From Streptomyces sp. NBC_01224 (GTDB taxonomy: Bacteria > Actinomycetota > Actinomycetes > Streptomycetales > Streptomycetaceae): a DNA stretch of 64,000 bases. Location of the stretch: the NCBI RefSeq assembly GCF_036002945.1, contig NZ_CP108529.1, forward strand, positions 9,047,001 to 9,111,000, in the 5' to 3' direction. How positions within the stretch are numbered: position 1 is the stretch's first letter; every line of letters starts with the position of its first letter. A program made the translations under genes and the position numbers. This document shows positions 1-8,833 of this stretch, piece after piece. Below the pieces are notes generated by a model that searched no databases, was not told where the DNA came from, and was given only the letters and a program-made list of their open reading frames with translations.

Positions 1-67
1 TCGCGGCGGAATTCGCCACTCGTGTACTCGCTTCCGCGATCGGTGTGCATGATGCAGCCACCCTGAA
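1..67 (-). pseudogene. IS3 orfB stump, inverted second copy
   Basis: These bases are the exact reverse complement of 1018-1084 inside the IS3 orfB that follows, covering the codons around the second catalytic Asp (IMHTDRGSEYTSGEF). They are the edge of an oppositely oriented IS3 copy that runs out of the window to the left. The copy stops exactly at the terminal repeat of the forward element. Its missing half is not found to the right of 1382, so simple insertion into it does not explain the arrangement; a deletion or inversion next to the element does. Confidence 0.85.
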
Positions 68-135
68 TGAAGTTCCCCCTCTGAAGTGGACAGCCTGATA
101 CTGGGACGGATCAGTCCCGGAGGAAGCAGTCCAGG

Positions 136-441
136 TTGAGTGGCAAGAGCAACATGAGCAAGCGGTACACGTCGGAGTTCAAGCGGGACGCGGTGGCACT
201 GGTCCGGTCGTCAGGGCGGAACGTCACCGAGGTCGCCCGGGAACTCGGTGTGAGTGCGGAGGGGCTTCGCGGCTGGGTGAAGCAGGCGAAGGTCGACTGC
301 GGCGAGGGGGCGCCCGGCGCGCTGACCACGGCGGAGAAGGATGAGCTCCAGCGGCTGCGCAGGGAGAACCGGGAACAGCAGCAGACGATCGAGATCTTGA
401 AAAAAGCAGCGGCCTTCTTCGCGAAGGAGACGATGAAGTAG
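136..441 (+). CDS. IS3 transposase OrfA (helix-turn-helix subunit)
   Basis: A 101-residue protein read from TTG 136; ATG 154 is in frame and also possible, but GGAGGA at 119-124 is nearer to the TTG. The N-terminal half is a transposase HTH_8-type domain (YTSEFKRDAVALVRSSG... ELGVSAEGLRGWVK) that recognises the element ends. The C-terminal half is a leucine-rich coiled coil (about residues 65-95) used for multimerisation in this family. It ends with the KKAAAFFAKE signature typical of actinobacterial OrfA. The run A6G at 400-406 near its end is the likely slip site for the OrfAB fusion. Confidence 0.92.
   Translation: MSGKSNMSKRYTSEFKRDAVALVRSSGRNVTEVARELGVSAEGLRGWVKQAKVDCGEGAPGALTTAEKDELQRLRRENREQQQTIEILKKAAAFFAKETMK
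400..406 (+). promoter_or_regulatory. Programmed -1 frameshift site of IS3 (AAAAAAG)
   Basis: The heptamer A AAA AAG lies in the orfA frame as AAA AAA G. A one-base backward slip enters the orfB frame, which is open from here through SSGLLREGDDEVGTLCRF and on into orfB. This matches the mechanism known for IS3-family OrfAB transposase. It explains why orfB has no convincing start codon or ribosome binding site of its own. Confidence 0.75.
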
Positions 442-503
442 GCACGCTGTGCCGTTTCATCGACGCGGAGAAGGCCGCCGAGGCCAACCCTGGCGGCTAC
501 AGC

Positions 504-1349
504 GTGGCTTTGCTGTGCCGTGTCACGGGGATCAACCGCTCCACCTTCTACTCCTGGCTGGCGGCCCGGCCGACAGCGGCCGAACGACAGTGCGCCGAGG
601 ACGAGTTGAGCGAGGAGATCCGTGAGATCCACGCCTCCTCGCGGGGTGCCTACGGCGCCCCGCGCGTGCACGCCGCGCTGCGGCGCAAGGGACATGCGAT
701 CAACCGGAAGAAGGTCGAGCGGATCATGCGCGAGCGCGACATCCGCGGCATCACCCGCCGCAGACGCCGCCACCTGACGCAACAGGACACCAAGGCCGCA
801 CCGGCTCCGGACCTGGTCGGCCGCGACTTCACCGCTAACCGGCCCGGCATGAAGCTCGTCGGTGACATCACCTATCTGCCGACGATCGACGGCTGGTGGT
901 ATCTCGCGACCGTCATCGACCTGGCGACGCGCGAGGTGATCGGTTACGCGATGGCCGAACACCATCGTGCCGAGCTGGTCACCGACGCGCTGCGGATGGC
1001 CGCCGGCCGCGGTGACCTTCAGGGTGGCTGCATCATGCACACCGATCGCGGAAGCGAGTACACGAGTGGCGAATTCCGCCGCGAACTACAGGAGTTGAAC
1101 CTGAGGCAGAGCATGGGAAGAACCGGCATATGCTACGATAACGCCGCAGCCGAGAGCTTCTTCGGACTGCTGAAAGCGGAGATCGGCACCGCCGTCTGGG
1201 AGAGCCGCGAGGCGGCCCGCGCTGACATCTTCCGCTTCATCGAGGTCGAGTACAACCGCACCAGGCTCCGCAAGCACCCCGAGTTCGGGTACCTCACCCC
1301 ACTCGAAACCCGAGCCAGGCTGCAGCACGACTTCACCCCCGCAGCGTAA
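504..1349 (+). CDS. IS3 transposase OrfB (DDE integrase core)
   Basis: Read as the C-terminal part of an OrfAB fusion; 504 is only the first ATG in the frame. The order is an HTH_21 domain (about residues 30-80) followed by an rve integrase core. The DDE triad is visible: D in KLVGDITYLP, D in MHTDRGSEYT and E in DNAAAESFFGLLK. The protein ends in the usual YNRTRLRKHPEFGYLTP motif. Nothing is missing, so the element could still be active. It acts on its own ends to form the excised circle typical of IS3. Confidence 0.92.
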   Translation: MALLCRVTGINRSTFYSWLAARPTAAERQCAEDELSEEIREIHASSRGAYGAPRVHAALRRKGHAINRKKVERIMRERDIRGITRRRRRHLTQQDTKAAPAPDLVGRDFTANRPGMKLVGDITYLPTIDGWWYLATVIDLATREVIGYAMAEHHRAELVTDALRMAAGRGDLQGGCIMHTDRGSEYTSGEFRRELQELNLRQSMGRTGICYDNAAAESFFGLLKAEIGTAVWESREAARADIFRFIEVEYNRTRLRKHPEFGYLTPLETRARLQHDFTPAA

Positions 1350-1382
1350 GCAACCGCTGTCCAAGACCAGGGGGGAACTTCA

Positions 1383-2910
1383 TTCGGCGTGAACGGATCA
1401 TCACTGTGATGCCAGGCAGCACCGGCGTAGTCGTAGGCGTGCTCGATCGCCTCGTTCTGGCCGGTGGGGTCGGCGACGCCGACGGCCAGAACGCGGTACT
1501 TGTGGAACCAGTCCACCGACGCCTTGGTGGCGCCGTTGATGTTCCAGAACTGCGGGTAGCAGGAGCGGGTGTTGGTGTCCTGCGCGGCGCCGAGGACTTC
1601 GCTGCGCTTGCACTCGGGCTGCGACAGCGTGACCGTCGTGATCGATCCGGTCTCGGAAGTGATCGTCTCGATGCGGTGCCGCTTCAGCGGCAGGATATCG
1701 TCCGTGCCATCGACCCGGTTCGGGCGCAACTGGTAGGTGAAAGTCACCGGGTTGACATCGACCGCCGCAGGACCGGCCTTGGCCGTACGCTTGATCGACT
1801 CCAGGACCAGGACGTGGTCGGTGGTGTCACCGATGTCACCTGCGTCGTAGTAGTCCTGGGTCAGCGCCCACGTGTCCACCGGGTCGAACGCCTTGCTGGT
1901 GGCGTTCCAGGAGAAGGTGCTGATGCCCGTGAGGCGCTTGCGGGAGAAGAAGGACGGGCCCGCAGCATTGCATTCGCTGTCACTGCTGCTGCAGATGGCA
2001 TCGAAGGGGACGTCGGGCCAGTTCTTGGCGGTTTCCTTGGTGAGATCTGCGCACCCGCCGACGGTGCAGCGCTCCGCGTGCGCGAGGGTCACCTTCGCGT
2101 CCGCGTCATCGGTGAACAGGGCGCCCTTGCGCAGCCCGTACTTGATCTCCTTGAGGTAGCCACCGCGTGTGTACGAGGCGTTAGCGGTCGCTGCCTTGTT
2201 CTTCGGGTAGTAGTTGGACTCCTTCGCGTACCAGTAGGTGGAGGCGTTGCCGCTGGTGTCCTCGATGTAGTCGAGGTTCCACCGCCACGCCTGGGTCAGG
2301 GACCGCTCGGCGAAGGCGCTGCCCTTGTCGTAGCCGGGCTCGTCCGAGTCGTCGCCGAATACGGGGACAGTCCACGTGGAGTTGGTGCGCTGGTCGGCGG
2401 CGCCGTCGAGCTTGTTAAGGCCGAACACGTACCTGGTGCCGTCGCCTGTGATGACGGTCCAGTACTCGCCGTCGTCGTCGCCGTTGTCCGCGCCGGTGGA
2501 GCGGGTCACGGTGGAGGCGTCGTCGTCCTCCAGACGCCAGTCTCCAGAGGTGTTGACCTTGACCAGGCGGCTGGATTTGCCATTGAGGACGATGCGCGCG
2601 TTGTCGTACTTCCAGCAGTGGTCGAAGACGTCCGTGTGACCGTCCTTGTCGCAGCTGCCGTAGGTGCGCTCGATGTAGGACTCGGTCAGGGAGAACCCCT
2701 CACCCACCGCAGAGCCCTGGTTGTTGGTGGTGGCGGTGCGCCCGTCGATACTGCCCGAGTCGTAGGACAGAGACAACGGTGGCGTGGGGCCGGCCGCGGC
2801 CGGCGGCACAGTGAAGCCGTAGTTCCAGGTGAATGCGCCCGAACTGCCGCCGGCTTCCCAGGAAGATGAAGGGGAGAGCTCGGTCGCGGAGTAGTCTGCA
2901 CCGCAGCCGT
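1383..2910 (-). pseudogene. RHS-repeat / SpvB-like polymorphic toxin fragment
   Basis: About 500 codons in one frame match the N-terminal shell part of secreted actinobacterial RHS proteins: SSSWEAGGSSGAFTWNYG, then PPLSLSYDSGSIDGRTA, GEGFSLTESYIERTYGSC, GDGTRYVFGLNK and WRWNLDYIEDTSGNASTYWY. Family members are 1500-2500 residues and end in YD repeats and a variable toxin. Here the 3' part is cut by the IS3 element at 1382/1383, and upstream of about 2910 the frame no longer resembles the family and no signal peptide is seen. It is dead at both ends. Confidence 0.85.
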
Positions 2911-3048
2911 GTTGTTGGCGAGATCTTGCCCATGGCGCGCGACTCGCCCAAACGGCAGTGTGCACGTCGTGGACCGGCGGCAAGTGGTGCCCTCTGGTGC
3001 CGCGCTCAAGCGTGATGCCGAAGTCGGGACGATCGTAGGAGGATTCAG

Positions 3049-3285
3049 GTGAGCACAAGCGGGGCTCAGGCAGCGGCCTTCTTCCGTGAGATCGCTCGGA
3101 CTCGTACGGTTTGGTGGGCTCGAGACGACGACGGCAGTCCGACCCCGGTCTCAAGTTCTGGGCAACCAGCTTTCCCCTATTGGTCGTCGAAGACCCGTGC
3201 GCAGCGCGCCGCTCAGCTATGGGGTCCTCAATTTCGAACTGTTTCAATGCCGCTGGATCATTGGCGAAGCGCGGCTTTGCCGGAT
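3049..3285 (+). pseudogene. DUF2750 protein, 3' end removed by IS701
   Basis: Starts at GTG 3049 with a strong AGGAGG 8 bases upstream. The product begins VSTSGAQAAAFFREIARTRT and continues through VWWARDDDGSPTP and FPYWSSKTRAQRA, the DUF2750 pattern of a small cytoplasmic protein of unknown role often found near polymorphic toxins and immunity genes. After PLDHWRSAALPDL the frame runs into the CTAG target and IS701 end at 3286-3290. About 30-40 residues are missing. Its position beside the RHS fragment may be a relic of a toxin locus. Confidence 0.7.
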
Positions 3286-3289
3286 CTAG

Positions 3290-4655
3290 TACTCCAGCTG
3301 TAGATCGTGATCTTCATGTCTGAGTGGCGGCTTGTCGCCGGTACTGACTGGTGCGTGATCGAGCTTGATGACGTCGTCTCCACTCGGACCAGCGCAGGCG
3401 GTGAGCCACGTTGGACAGCGGCTGGACGACGAGCGCGATGAACAGGTGCTGGATCTCGTTGCAGGTCAGTGGAATGAGGTCGTCGGAGGCCGGGCGGGTG
3501 TGTTCGTCGGCGCGGACGACGGCGAGGAAGGCGTGGGCGAGCATGGCGAGGGTGACCCAGCGGGCCCATGAGGGGTAGCGGCGGAGCTGGTGCTCGTCCA
3601 GGCCGGCCAGCCCCTTCCCGGTCTGGAAAGTCTCCTCCACCCGCCACCTTGATCCGGCGACCCTGACCAGGGTGGTGAGCGGGACCAACCGGGTGGAGTG
3701 GCAGTGGTAGTAGGCCAGTTCACCGGTGCGGCGGTTGCGGCGAATCAGCAGCCGCCGGTGGCCAGGGCCGGGCTCGGCCAGGTCGATGACGGCCCAGTCG
3801 TAGAAGCGGTGGCCCTTGGCTCCCGCGCCTGCCGACAGCTTCTGCCAGGCACGCTTCGGCACCTTCGCGGCGAGCGTGTCGGCACGGAACGAACTTGCCC
3901 GCCCTGGTGGTGACTTCGGCCGAGCAGGCCACCGCGAGGACATACCCCAGGCCATTCTCCTCCAGGGCGGACCGCAGCTTCGGGTTGCCGCCGTAGACCT
4001 CGTCGCCGGCGACCCAGCCGACGCGGTGTCCGGCGTCCAGGAACCGTTCGATCATCGTGCGGGCCAGTTCAGGCTTGGTCGCGAAGACGATGTCCTCGCC
4101 GAGCCCCGCTGCCTTGCACCGGTCGTGGTCACAGGTCCAGGAACGGGGCACGTACAGTTCCCGGTCCACCGCCGCATGGCCTCGGGCACCTGCATAGACA
4201 AGGTAGACGGCAACCTGGGAGTTCTCGATCCGCCCGGCCGTGCCGGTGTATTGACGCTGTACGCCGACGGTGTGGACACCCTTCTTCACGTCGCCAGTGT
4301 CGTCCACGACCAGCACCGCCTCCTGGTCGTGCAGGTGCTCGACGACGTACTCGCGGACGGCGTCGGCATCCCAGGAGGCCCGGCACAGCAGATGCTGCAT
4401 GCCGTGCGGGCTCGCTTCCCCGGCCCACTCCGCGATCGTCCAGCAGTTCTTGCGCGGAAGGTCCGACAGCAGGCCCAGCACCAACCGCCCGGCCCGGCGC
4501 CGAGGTTCGACCCGGGCGAACTGTCCCGCGATACGGCCCATGGCCACCTCGAACGCCTCCCGCCAACGAGCGGGATCTATGCTGTGACCTGCGGCCACCG
4601 TCTCATCATTACTCCACACAAGTCACGATGATCAACGGTGGCCGTACCCGCACCC
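3290..4655 (-). mobile_element. IS701-family element, one end lost
   Basis: The end TACTCCAGCTGTAGATCGTG at 3290 is preceded by CTAG (3286-3289), the same arrangement as in the complete copy at 17707-19657. Similarity to that copy runs through the transposase to about 4655 (GATCAACGGTGGCC), after which the sequence is unrelated. The passenger-gene half and right terminal repeat are therefore missing, and the transposase is frameshifted. Confidence 0.85.
3314..4619 (-). pseudogene. IS701 transposase, broken by a 4-bp duplication
   Basis: The N-terminal part (4619 down to about 3890) reads VAAGHSIDPARWREAF, PRKNCWTIAEWAGE, VLVVDDTGDVKKG and VAGDEVYGG, with the IS701 DDE Asp residues in the last two. 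The C-terminal part continues in another frame from FRADTLAAKVPKRAWQK to the end. Compared with the intact paralogue at 17731-19047 the shift is explained by a tandem GTTC duplication (GAACGAAC on the + strand at 3887-3894). Without it the protein would be about 435 residues. Confidence 0.9.
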
Positions 4656-4734
4656 GAACCAGGCCCCATCCGTAGGCCCGAGCACCCGAATTGGCAAGCC
4701 CGAGCCCGCACTTCGTGTTCCGTTCGGGCGAACG

Positions 4735-5061
4735 TCACGGCTGTGCACCCTGACGGTGCATGGGTGGCCGATCGAGTATCTCGATGTACATGATCCGGCC
4801 GTCCACGACGTCCAGGATCAGCATGCCTTTCGAGGGCAAGAGAGGCACGCACCGATGGTCCGGGCCATACGGCTGCCCCTGCGGATGATCTGCCGTCCGG
4901 ATGCTCTGGCAAAAGTCATCGCCGCAGCCGCACTCGTCAACCAGACGCAGATCCCACGCGCATAGCGCCAGCTCACGTTCTCCTTCATCCTCCAGGAGGG
5001 CAGTCAGCTCGGCGATGAGATCTGGGAAGACGTCGCGAACGAGGGGGTGGTCTTGCTCCAT
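4735..5061 (-). CDS. Hypothetical protein with CGCGDDFC motif
   Basis: A 108-residue protein from ATG 5061 (MEQDHPLVRDVFPD). The N-terminal helix region (LIAELTALLEDEGERELA) is followed by VDECGCGDDFCQSIRTA, a possible metal-binding or redox cluster, then a beta-rich end (GMLILDVVDGRIMYIEILDR). Similar small proteins occur widely in actinomycetes but I know no assigned function. The IS1380 element ends 31 bases upstream of the start, so the native promoter has probably been displaced. The reading frame is intact. Confidence 0.65.
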   Translation of the reverse strand: MEQDHPLVRDVFPDLIAELTALLEDEGERELALCAWDLRLVDECGCGDDFCQSIRTADHPQGQPYGPDHRCVPLLPSKGMLILDVVDGRIMYIEILDRPPMHRQGAQP

Positions 5062-5092
5062 GGGCGGAGGGTAGCTGGGACGGCTGGCTAAG

Positions 5093-6760
5093 CCTGGATC
5101 CACCGAGGTGGTTTGAGAGTGGTCTTTTGATCGGTTTCGGGTCGGGCGGCCGGGTGAGGGCAGGTTGTGTCCGCTGGTCTGCCCAGCTTTTCCACGGTTG
5201 GGTTCCGGTCGGGCCCTTGCGGGCGGGGTGGGCAGGGACTTTTCGTATCAGCCGGCCGGTCCGTGGGCGGTGGAGAACAGGCGTGTCCAGGTGTGCTGCC
5301 AGGGCCAGTTGTGCGGTAGGTGCAGTGTGATGCGGCGGGCGGAGCGGGTGATCCTGGCCGGGACCTGGACCAGGTGGCTGCGGAGGGTGGCGGTGGTGGC
5401 CTTGGTATGGAAGGGCGAGGTCAGTGCGCCGGTGGCCCGCAGCAGGTTGTAGGTCATCGCCCACAGGGTGAGCCATGCTGCGTTGGCGTGGAAGTGTGCG
5501 GAGGGCAGGTGGGCCAGGGCGGAGGCTTTGCTGTCGGCGATGACCTGCTCGATGACCGCGTGGTGGCGGTGTTCGCGTTCGGCCTGCAGGGTTGCGGCGG
5601 GCTGGTCGGTGAAGAACGGGTGGTAGCGCCAGACGGGGAACAACTCGCCCTGCTCACCCACAATGGCGGGTTTGGCCAGGTCGCGGACCCGGCGCACGAT
5701 CAGCCGCGCGGTGACCCGCTGCGCTTTCGTGCGGCTGGCGAAGGCGGTGTAGGCGGGTATCTCGGCGACTTCGGCGTCCGAGATGAGTTCACCGGTTGCG
5801 GGATCGGGCACCGCGGTCGGGTATGTGATCTGCTGCCAGGCCTGGTCGGGAATGCTGAGGACGGCCCGTTTGATGGAGGGATTCATCCCGCAGGTGATCG
5901 AGAAGTGGGCTCCGGCCCGGCGGCAGGCGGAGATCACCCCGGCGTTGTAGAACTGCGAGTCCGCTCGCAGGATCCGGGTGCCGGTGCAGCCCGCCTCGAC
6001 GGCGGTGGACAGCGCCTCACTGACGAACTTCGGGGCCCCACGGGAATCGGCTGCCTTGCCGCGGCGCATCCGTACTGTGGCGATCACCGGCCGCGCGTGC
6101 GGGGTGCAGATCGTGGCGAGCAGGGGGTGCAGGGTGCGGATGCCCTTGAACCGGCCGTACTCGGCACCCTGCTTGGCCCGGCCGTAGACCCGCTTGTGGG
6201 TGGAGTCGATATCAATGAACGCCTTGTCGCCGGCACCGGGCAGCAGCGGGGCGTGCGCGGCCAGTTGACCGAGGAACCTGCGGTGGACAGCGTGGAGTTG
6301 GAGTGCGTGACCGTGGGTGAACGAACGGAGGAAGGTGCCCAGCGTGGACGGCGCACGGGCCCCCGGAACAGGGCCGGCATCGCGCCGTGCCGCAGGATAT
6401 GGAGGTCGTCGATACTGTCCGCGCCCGCCGCCATGCCGGCCACGATGCTGCTGACCTTGACGTCCGCCGACGCACCCGCGCCGTTCCTCGTCCCGCTCAG
6501 CTTCACCTTCTGCGCCACCAGGCCCGACAGCCCGCACCGTTCGGCCAGCCGCATCACCGGAACCAGCCCGGCATGCGCGACCAGATTCGGGTCATCGAAC
6601 GCAGCGGAGACCGCCGCTGGAGTATGGGAAACTTGCATCTCGGAAGTGCCTTGCCGATCGTGCGTGCTGGAAGCCTCAAGAACTCCCATCATCGCAGGTC
6701 ACAAGGCACTTCCTTGTTTCTCGAAGAGTCATCCACAGCCATCAGATCGGTGGATCAAGG
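5093..6760 (-). mobile_element. IS1380-family element with CTAAG target duplication
   Basis: Ends CCTGGATCCACCGA (5093) and, on the other strand, CCTTGATCCACCGA (6760 inward) form imperfect inverted repeats. CTAAG directly precedes the left end (5088-5092) and directly follows the right end (6761-6765), a 5-bp duplication of the size expected for IS1380. The element is 1668 bp and holds one transposase gene with a frameshift. Confidence 0.88.
5248..6638 (-). pseudogene. IS1380 transposase, frameshifted near 6362
   Basis: Starts at ATG 6638 (MQVSHTPAAVSAAFDDPNLV) and reads VKVSSIVAGMAAGADSIDD, HILRHGAMPALF in one frame, then switches to RAPSTLGTFLRSFTHGHA and the long catalytic part: FIDIDSTHKRVYGRAKQGA, ILRADSQFYNAGVISACR, and YHPFFTDQPAATLQAE. 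This is the DDE_Tnp_1 fold with an inserted beta domain typical of IS1380. A single indel in the G/C run near 6362 separates the two parts; otherwise the gene is complete to TGA near 5248. A consensus error cannot be excluded. Confidence 0.85.
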
Positions 6761-6916
6761 CTAAGGGGCAACTTGTCCTGCTTGGCTTCTTAGTTCGGAG
6801 AAGCTGTCACCGTGGCCCAGTCTGCGTGCGTTGGACTCGACCAGCTGAGCACCGACGCCAACGACGCCGATTGAGGCGGCAGGGGGCTGTCGGTGGCTGG
6901 TGGCAGGATCACCGGC

Positions 6917-7978
6917 ATGGTCTTTGTACGTAGGACTCCGCCGCGGCCTGTAGATGTGACCGCGGTCCTTCCTGAGCTGGCTTCGTTGGCGCGTCCTGCG
7001 ATTCGGCTGCATCCCCGCCCGGGGTCGCCGTCGGTCAGGGAGAGCTCGGTCGGGGGGCCGTTGCTGTGGCCGGCTGAGGAGCCGTGGCCGCACTGTGAAA
7101 GCTCGCACCTGCACTTTGACAGTTGGTTCCGCCAGTCGCCGGCCATAGTGCGGCTTGAGAGACGCATGCGGGCCCGGTGGCGCCCTGATTCCGGTGGTTT
7201 CGAGCCAACGCCCGAGGAGGAGGCGCTCAAGGAACGGAGCGCTGCGAGGCTCGCGGAGCGACTCGCTGCCAGCCCTCCGCCCGCGGAGTGCCCGGTCCCC
7301 ATGTTGCCCGTGGCCCAGCTGTATCTGCACGACATACCTCTGTTGCGGCCGCCCGGCCAGGCCGATCTGCTCCAGATTCTCTGGTGCCCTTACGACCACG
7401 ATCCGGATAACAAGCCGTCGACCGCGCTGTTCTGGCGGTCCGCCGCCGCGGTCGTCGACATCCTCGCCACACCGCCGGAACCGTACGAGGCGAACTATCC
7501 GGGCTATGTGCCCGAGCCGTGCTTGCTGGCACCAGAAGCGATCACCGAGTACCCCGACAGCCTCGATCTGAGCCCGGAGATGCGGCTGATGGTGGAGGAC
7601 CGGAGCAGATGGCAGGCAGCCGGCGTGGGCGTGGACAGCGCCTACGCGGACCATCCGCGGGACTTCTATGACTGTGAGCTGGCTGACGCCCCCGGCTGGA
7701 AGGTCGGCGGCTGGCCCCCGTGGGGCCGCACCGACCCGTATCGTCGATACTGCACTGTCTGCGATGTGCAGATGGTCCCGCTGCTGACCATCGCTTCCTC
7801 CGAATGGGACGGTGGTGAGGGACGCAGCTGGGCGCCGTGTGAAGACCAGGCCGCCGCCTACGCCGCCCATTACGCTGCCCAAGACCCCTCGCAGCCGACT
7901 GCGGTCGAAGTGGGCAGCACCGACAACATGCAGCTCTACGTCTGCCCGACCTCCCCGAGCATCCGCACACCGACCTGA
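6917..7978 (+). CDS. DUF1963 (YwqG-like) domain protein
   Basis: A 353-residue cytoplasmic protein. ATG 6917 (MVFVRRTPPRPVDVTAVLPE) is preferred over the upstream GTG 6893. The DUF1963 pattern is visible: GGPLLWPAEEPWPHC, PMLPVAQLYLHDIPLL, DLLQILWCPYDH, and GWKVGGWPPWG near residue 270, followed by CTVCDVQMVPLLTIAS. Family members are of unknown biochemical role and are often found near toxin/immunity-like genes. The protein is full length. It lies alone between the IS1380 right end and a 325-bp gap. Confidence 0.8.
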   Translation: MVFVRRTPPRPVDVTAVLPELASLARPAIRLHPRPGSPSVRESSVGGPLLWPAEEPWPHCESSHLHFDSWFRQSPAIVRLERRMRARWRPDSGGFEPTPEEEALKERSAARLAERLAASPPPAECPVPMLPVAQLYLHDIPLLRPPGQADLLQILWCPYDHDPDNKPSTALFWRSAAAVVDILATPPEPYEANYPGYVPEPCLLAPEAITEYPDSLDLSPEMRLMVEDRSRWQAAGVGVDSAYADHPRDFYDCELADAPGWKVGGWPPWGRTDPYRRYCTVCDVQMVPLLTIASSEWDGGEGRSWAPCEDQAAAYAAHYAAQDPSQPTAVEVGSTDNMQLYVCPTSPSIRTPT

Positions 7979-7994
7979 TCCAATGAGCCATCGG

Positions 7995-8057
7995 GCCTGT
8001 CACATACCCTCCGTAGCCGGTGACATAAATGCTGCCGCATGAGTGTGTGTGACAGGC
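7995..8057. repeat. 10-bp perfect inverted repeat, 43-bp spacer
   Basis: GCCTGTCACA at 7995-8004 is matched by TGTGACAGGC at 8048-8057 just after the DUF1963 gene. It could be an extended terminator-like hairpin or a solo pair of small terminal repeats. There is no T-tract. The remaining gap to 8303 shows nothing I can assign. Confidence 0.5.
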
Positions 8058-8302
8058 TTGCCTCGCTTGTGCCAACCAGACAGCTTCGACCGATCCACTC
8101 ACCACGTCATCCGGCTTACGCCGGTGACAACTACTGAGCCTCGGCACAGGAGGTGAGCCGGGACACGGTAGTTGGAACCTGGACCTGGTTGTTGGCACTG
8201 AGCTTGATGGCGAACGCCGAGGCCGCAGTCCCGCCCTATCAACGCTCGCGGTCTTCGCCAGAGCCCGTAATTCCCCAGGTTCTGGCTGCATGAATCACTA
8301 GA

Positions 8303-8833
8303 TTGGTGTGCGTGGAGACGCGGGGGCAGAGTTATCGGTATGTGGGTCCGGCGGAGCTGAAGGCGCTCGTCCGGGCGGGTAGTGAGGGTCGGAGCATCCG
8401 CTCGTCAGCGGACTTCGGCGAGTGGGTCTCTGCGCTGACCTTGAATGAGTTGGCCGAGCCCTTCACGTTCGTCGTCGATGGCGGCGGGGTACTGCGACTG
8501 GCTCCGCGCCGCAGCGAGCACGTGGTGTGCGCTGGCGGCGGAGAGGTGCTGAGCGCCGGCGAGATGAGCTTCCGCGAGGAGTCCGGACGGTGGGTGGTCG
8601 AGGAGGTCAGCAACCAGTCGACCGGCTACTGCCCGGACGTCAGCTCATGGCCAGCCGTGGCCGAGGCCCTGGACCGGATCGGGATCCATCACCCATCCGG
8701 GTTCACCCACGAGGTGGTCTTCCGCCGATGCCGCTCCTGCCGGGAGCTCAACATCGTGCGGGAGGAGGACTTCGTCTGCGTCTTCTGCGGCGAGGATCTG
8801 CCGCGGGAGTGGAACATGGGGGAGCCCGGGTGA
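8303..8833 (+). CDS. Hypothetical protein with C-terminal zinc ribbon
   Basis: About 176 residues from TTG 8303, or 173 from GTG 8312 (VETRGQSYRYVGPAELKALV); no clear ribosome binding site decides between them. The body is alpha/beta with a repeated strand pattern (FTFVVDGGGVLRLAPR, HVVCAGGGEVLSAGEM). The C-terminus carries CRSCRELNIVREEDFVCVFC, two CxxC knuckles 13 residues apart, a likely zinc ribbon. The stop overlaps the next start by GTGA (8830-8833), so the two are translationally coupled. Function unknown. Confidence 0.7.
   Translation: MVCVETRGQSYRYVGPAELKALVRAGSEGRSIRSSADFGEWVSALTLNELAEPFTFVVDGGGVLRLAPRRSEHVVCAGGGEVLSAGEMSFREESGRWVVEEVSNQSTGYCPDVSSWPAVAEALDRIGIHHPSGFTHEVVFRRCRSCRELNIVREEDFVCVFCGEDLPREWNMGEPG

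Larger units (their letters stand above)
68..1382 (+). mobile_element. IS3-family insertion sequence, complete
   Basis: The element is 1315 bp. It opens with TGAAGTTCCCCC at 68-79 and closes with GGGGGAACTTCA at 1371-1382; the inverted similarity continues to a shared GGACAGC block, giving imperfect terminal repeats of about 27 bp. Two overlapping reading frames (orfA, orfB) lie inside with the usual IS3 frameshift window. The flanks (GAA left, TTC right) are not a direct repeat, so no target duplication is visible, in keeping with a rearrangement at the left edge. Confidence 0.9.

Noticed and set aside
1406..2869. Long rightward open frame of 487 codons
   Set aside because: It is antisense to the RHS gene, whose translation has clear family motifs. 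The plus-strand product is Val/Gly/Arg-rich with no pattern, as usual for the shadow of a GC-rich gene.
5320..6933. Rightward open frame of 537 codons
   Set aside because: Antisense to the IS1380 transposase and extending over its terminal repeat; no motif, no ribosome binding site.
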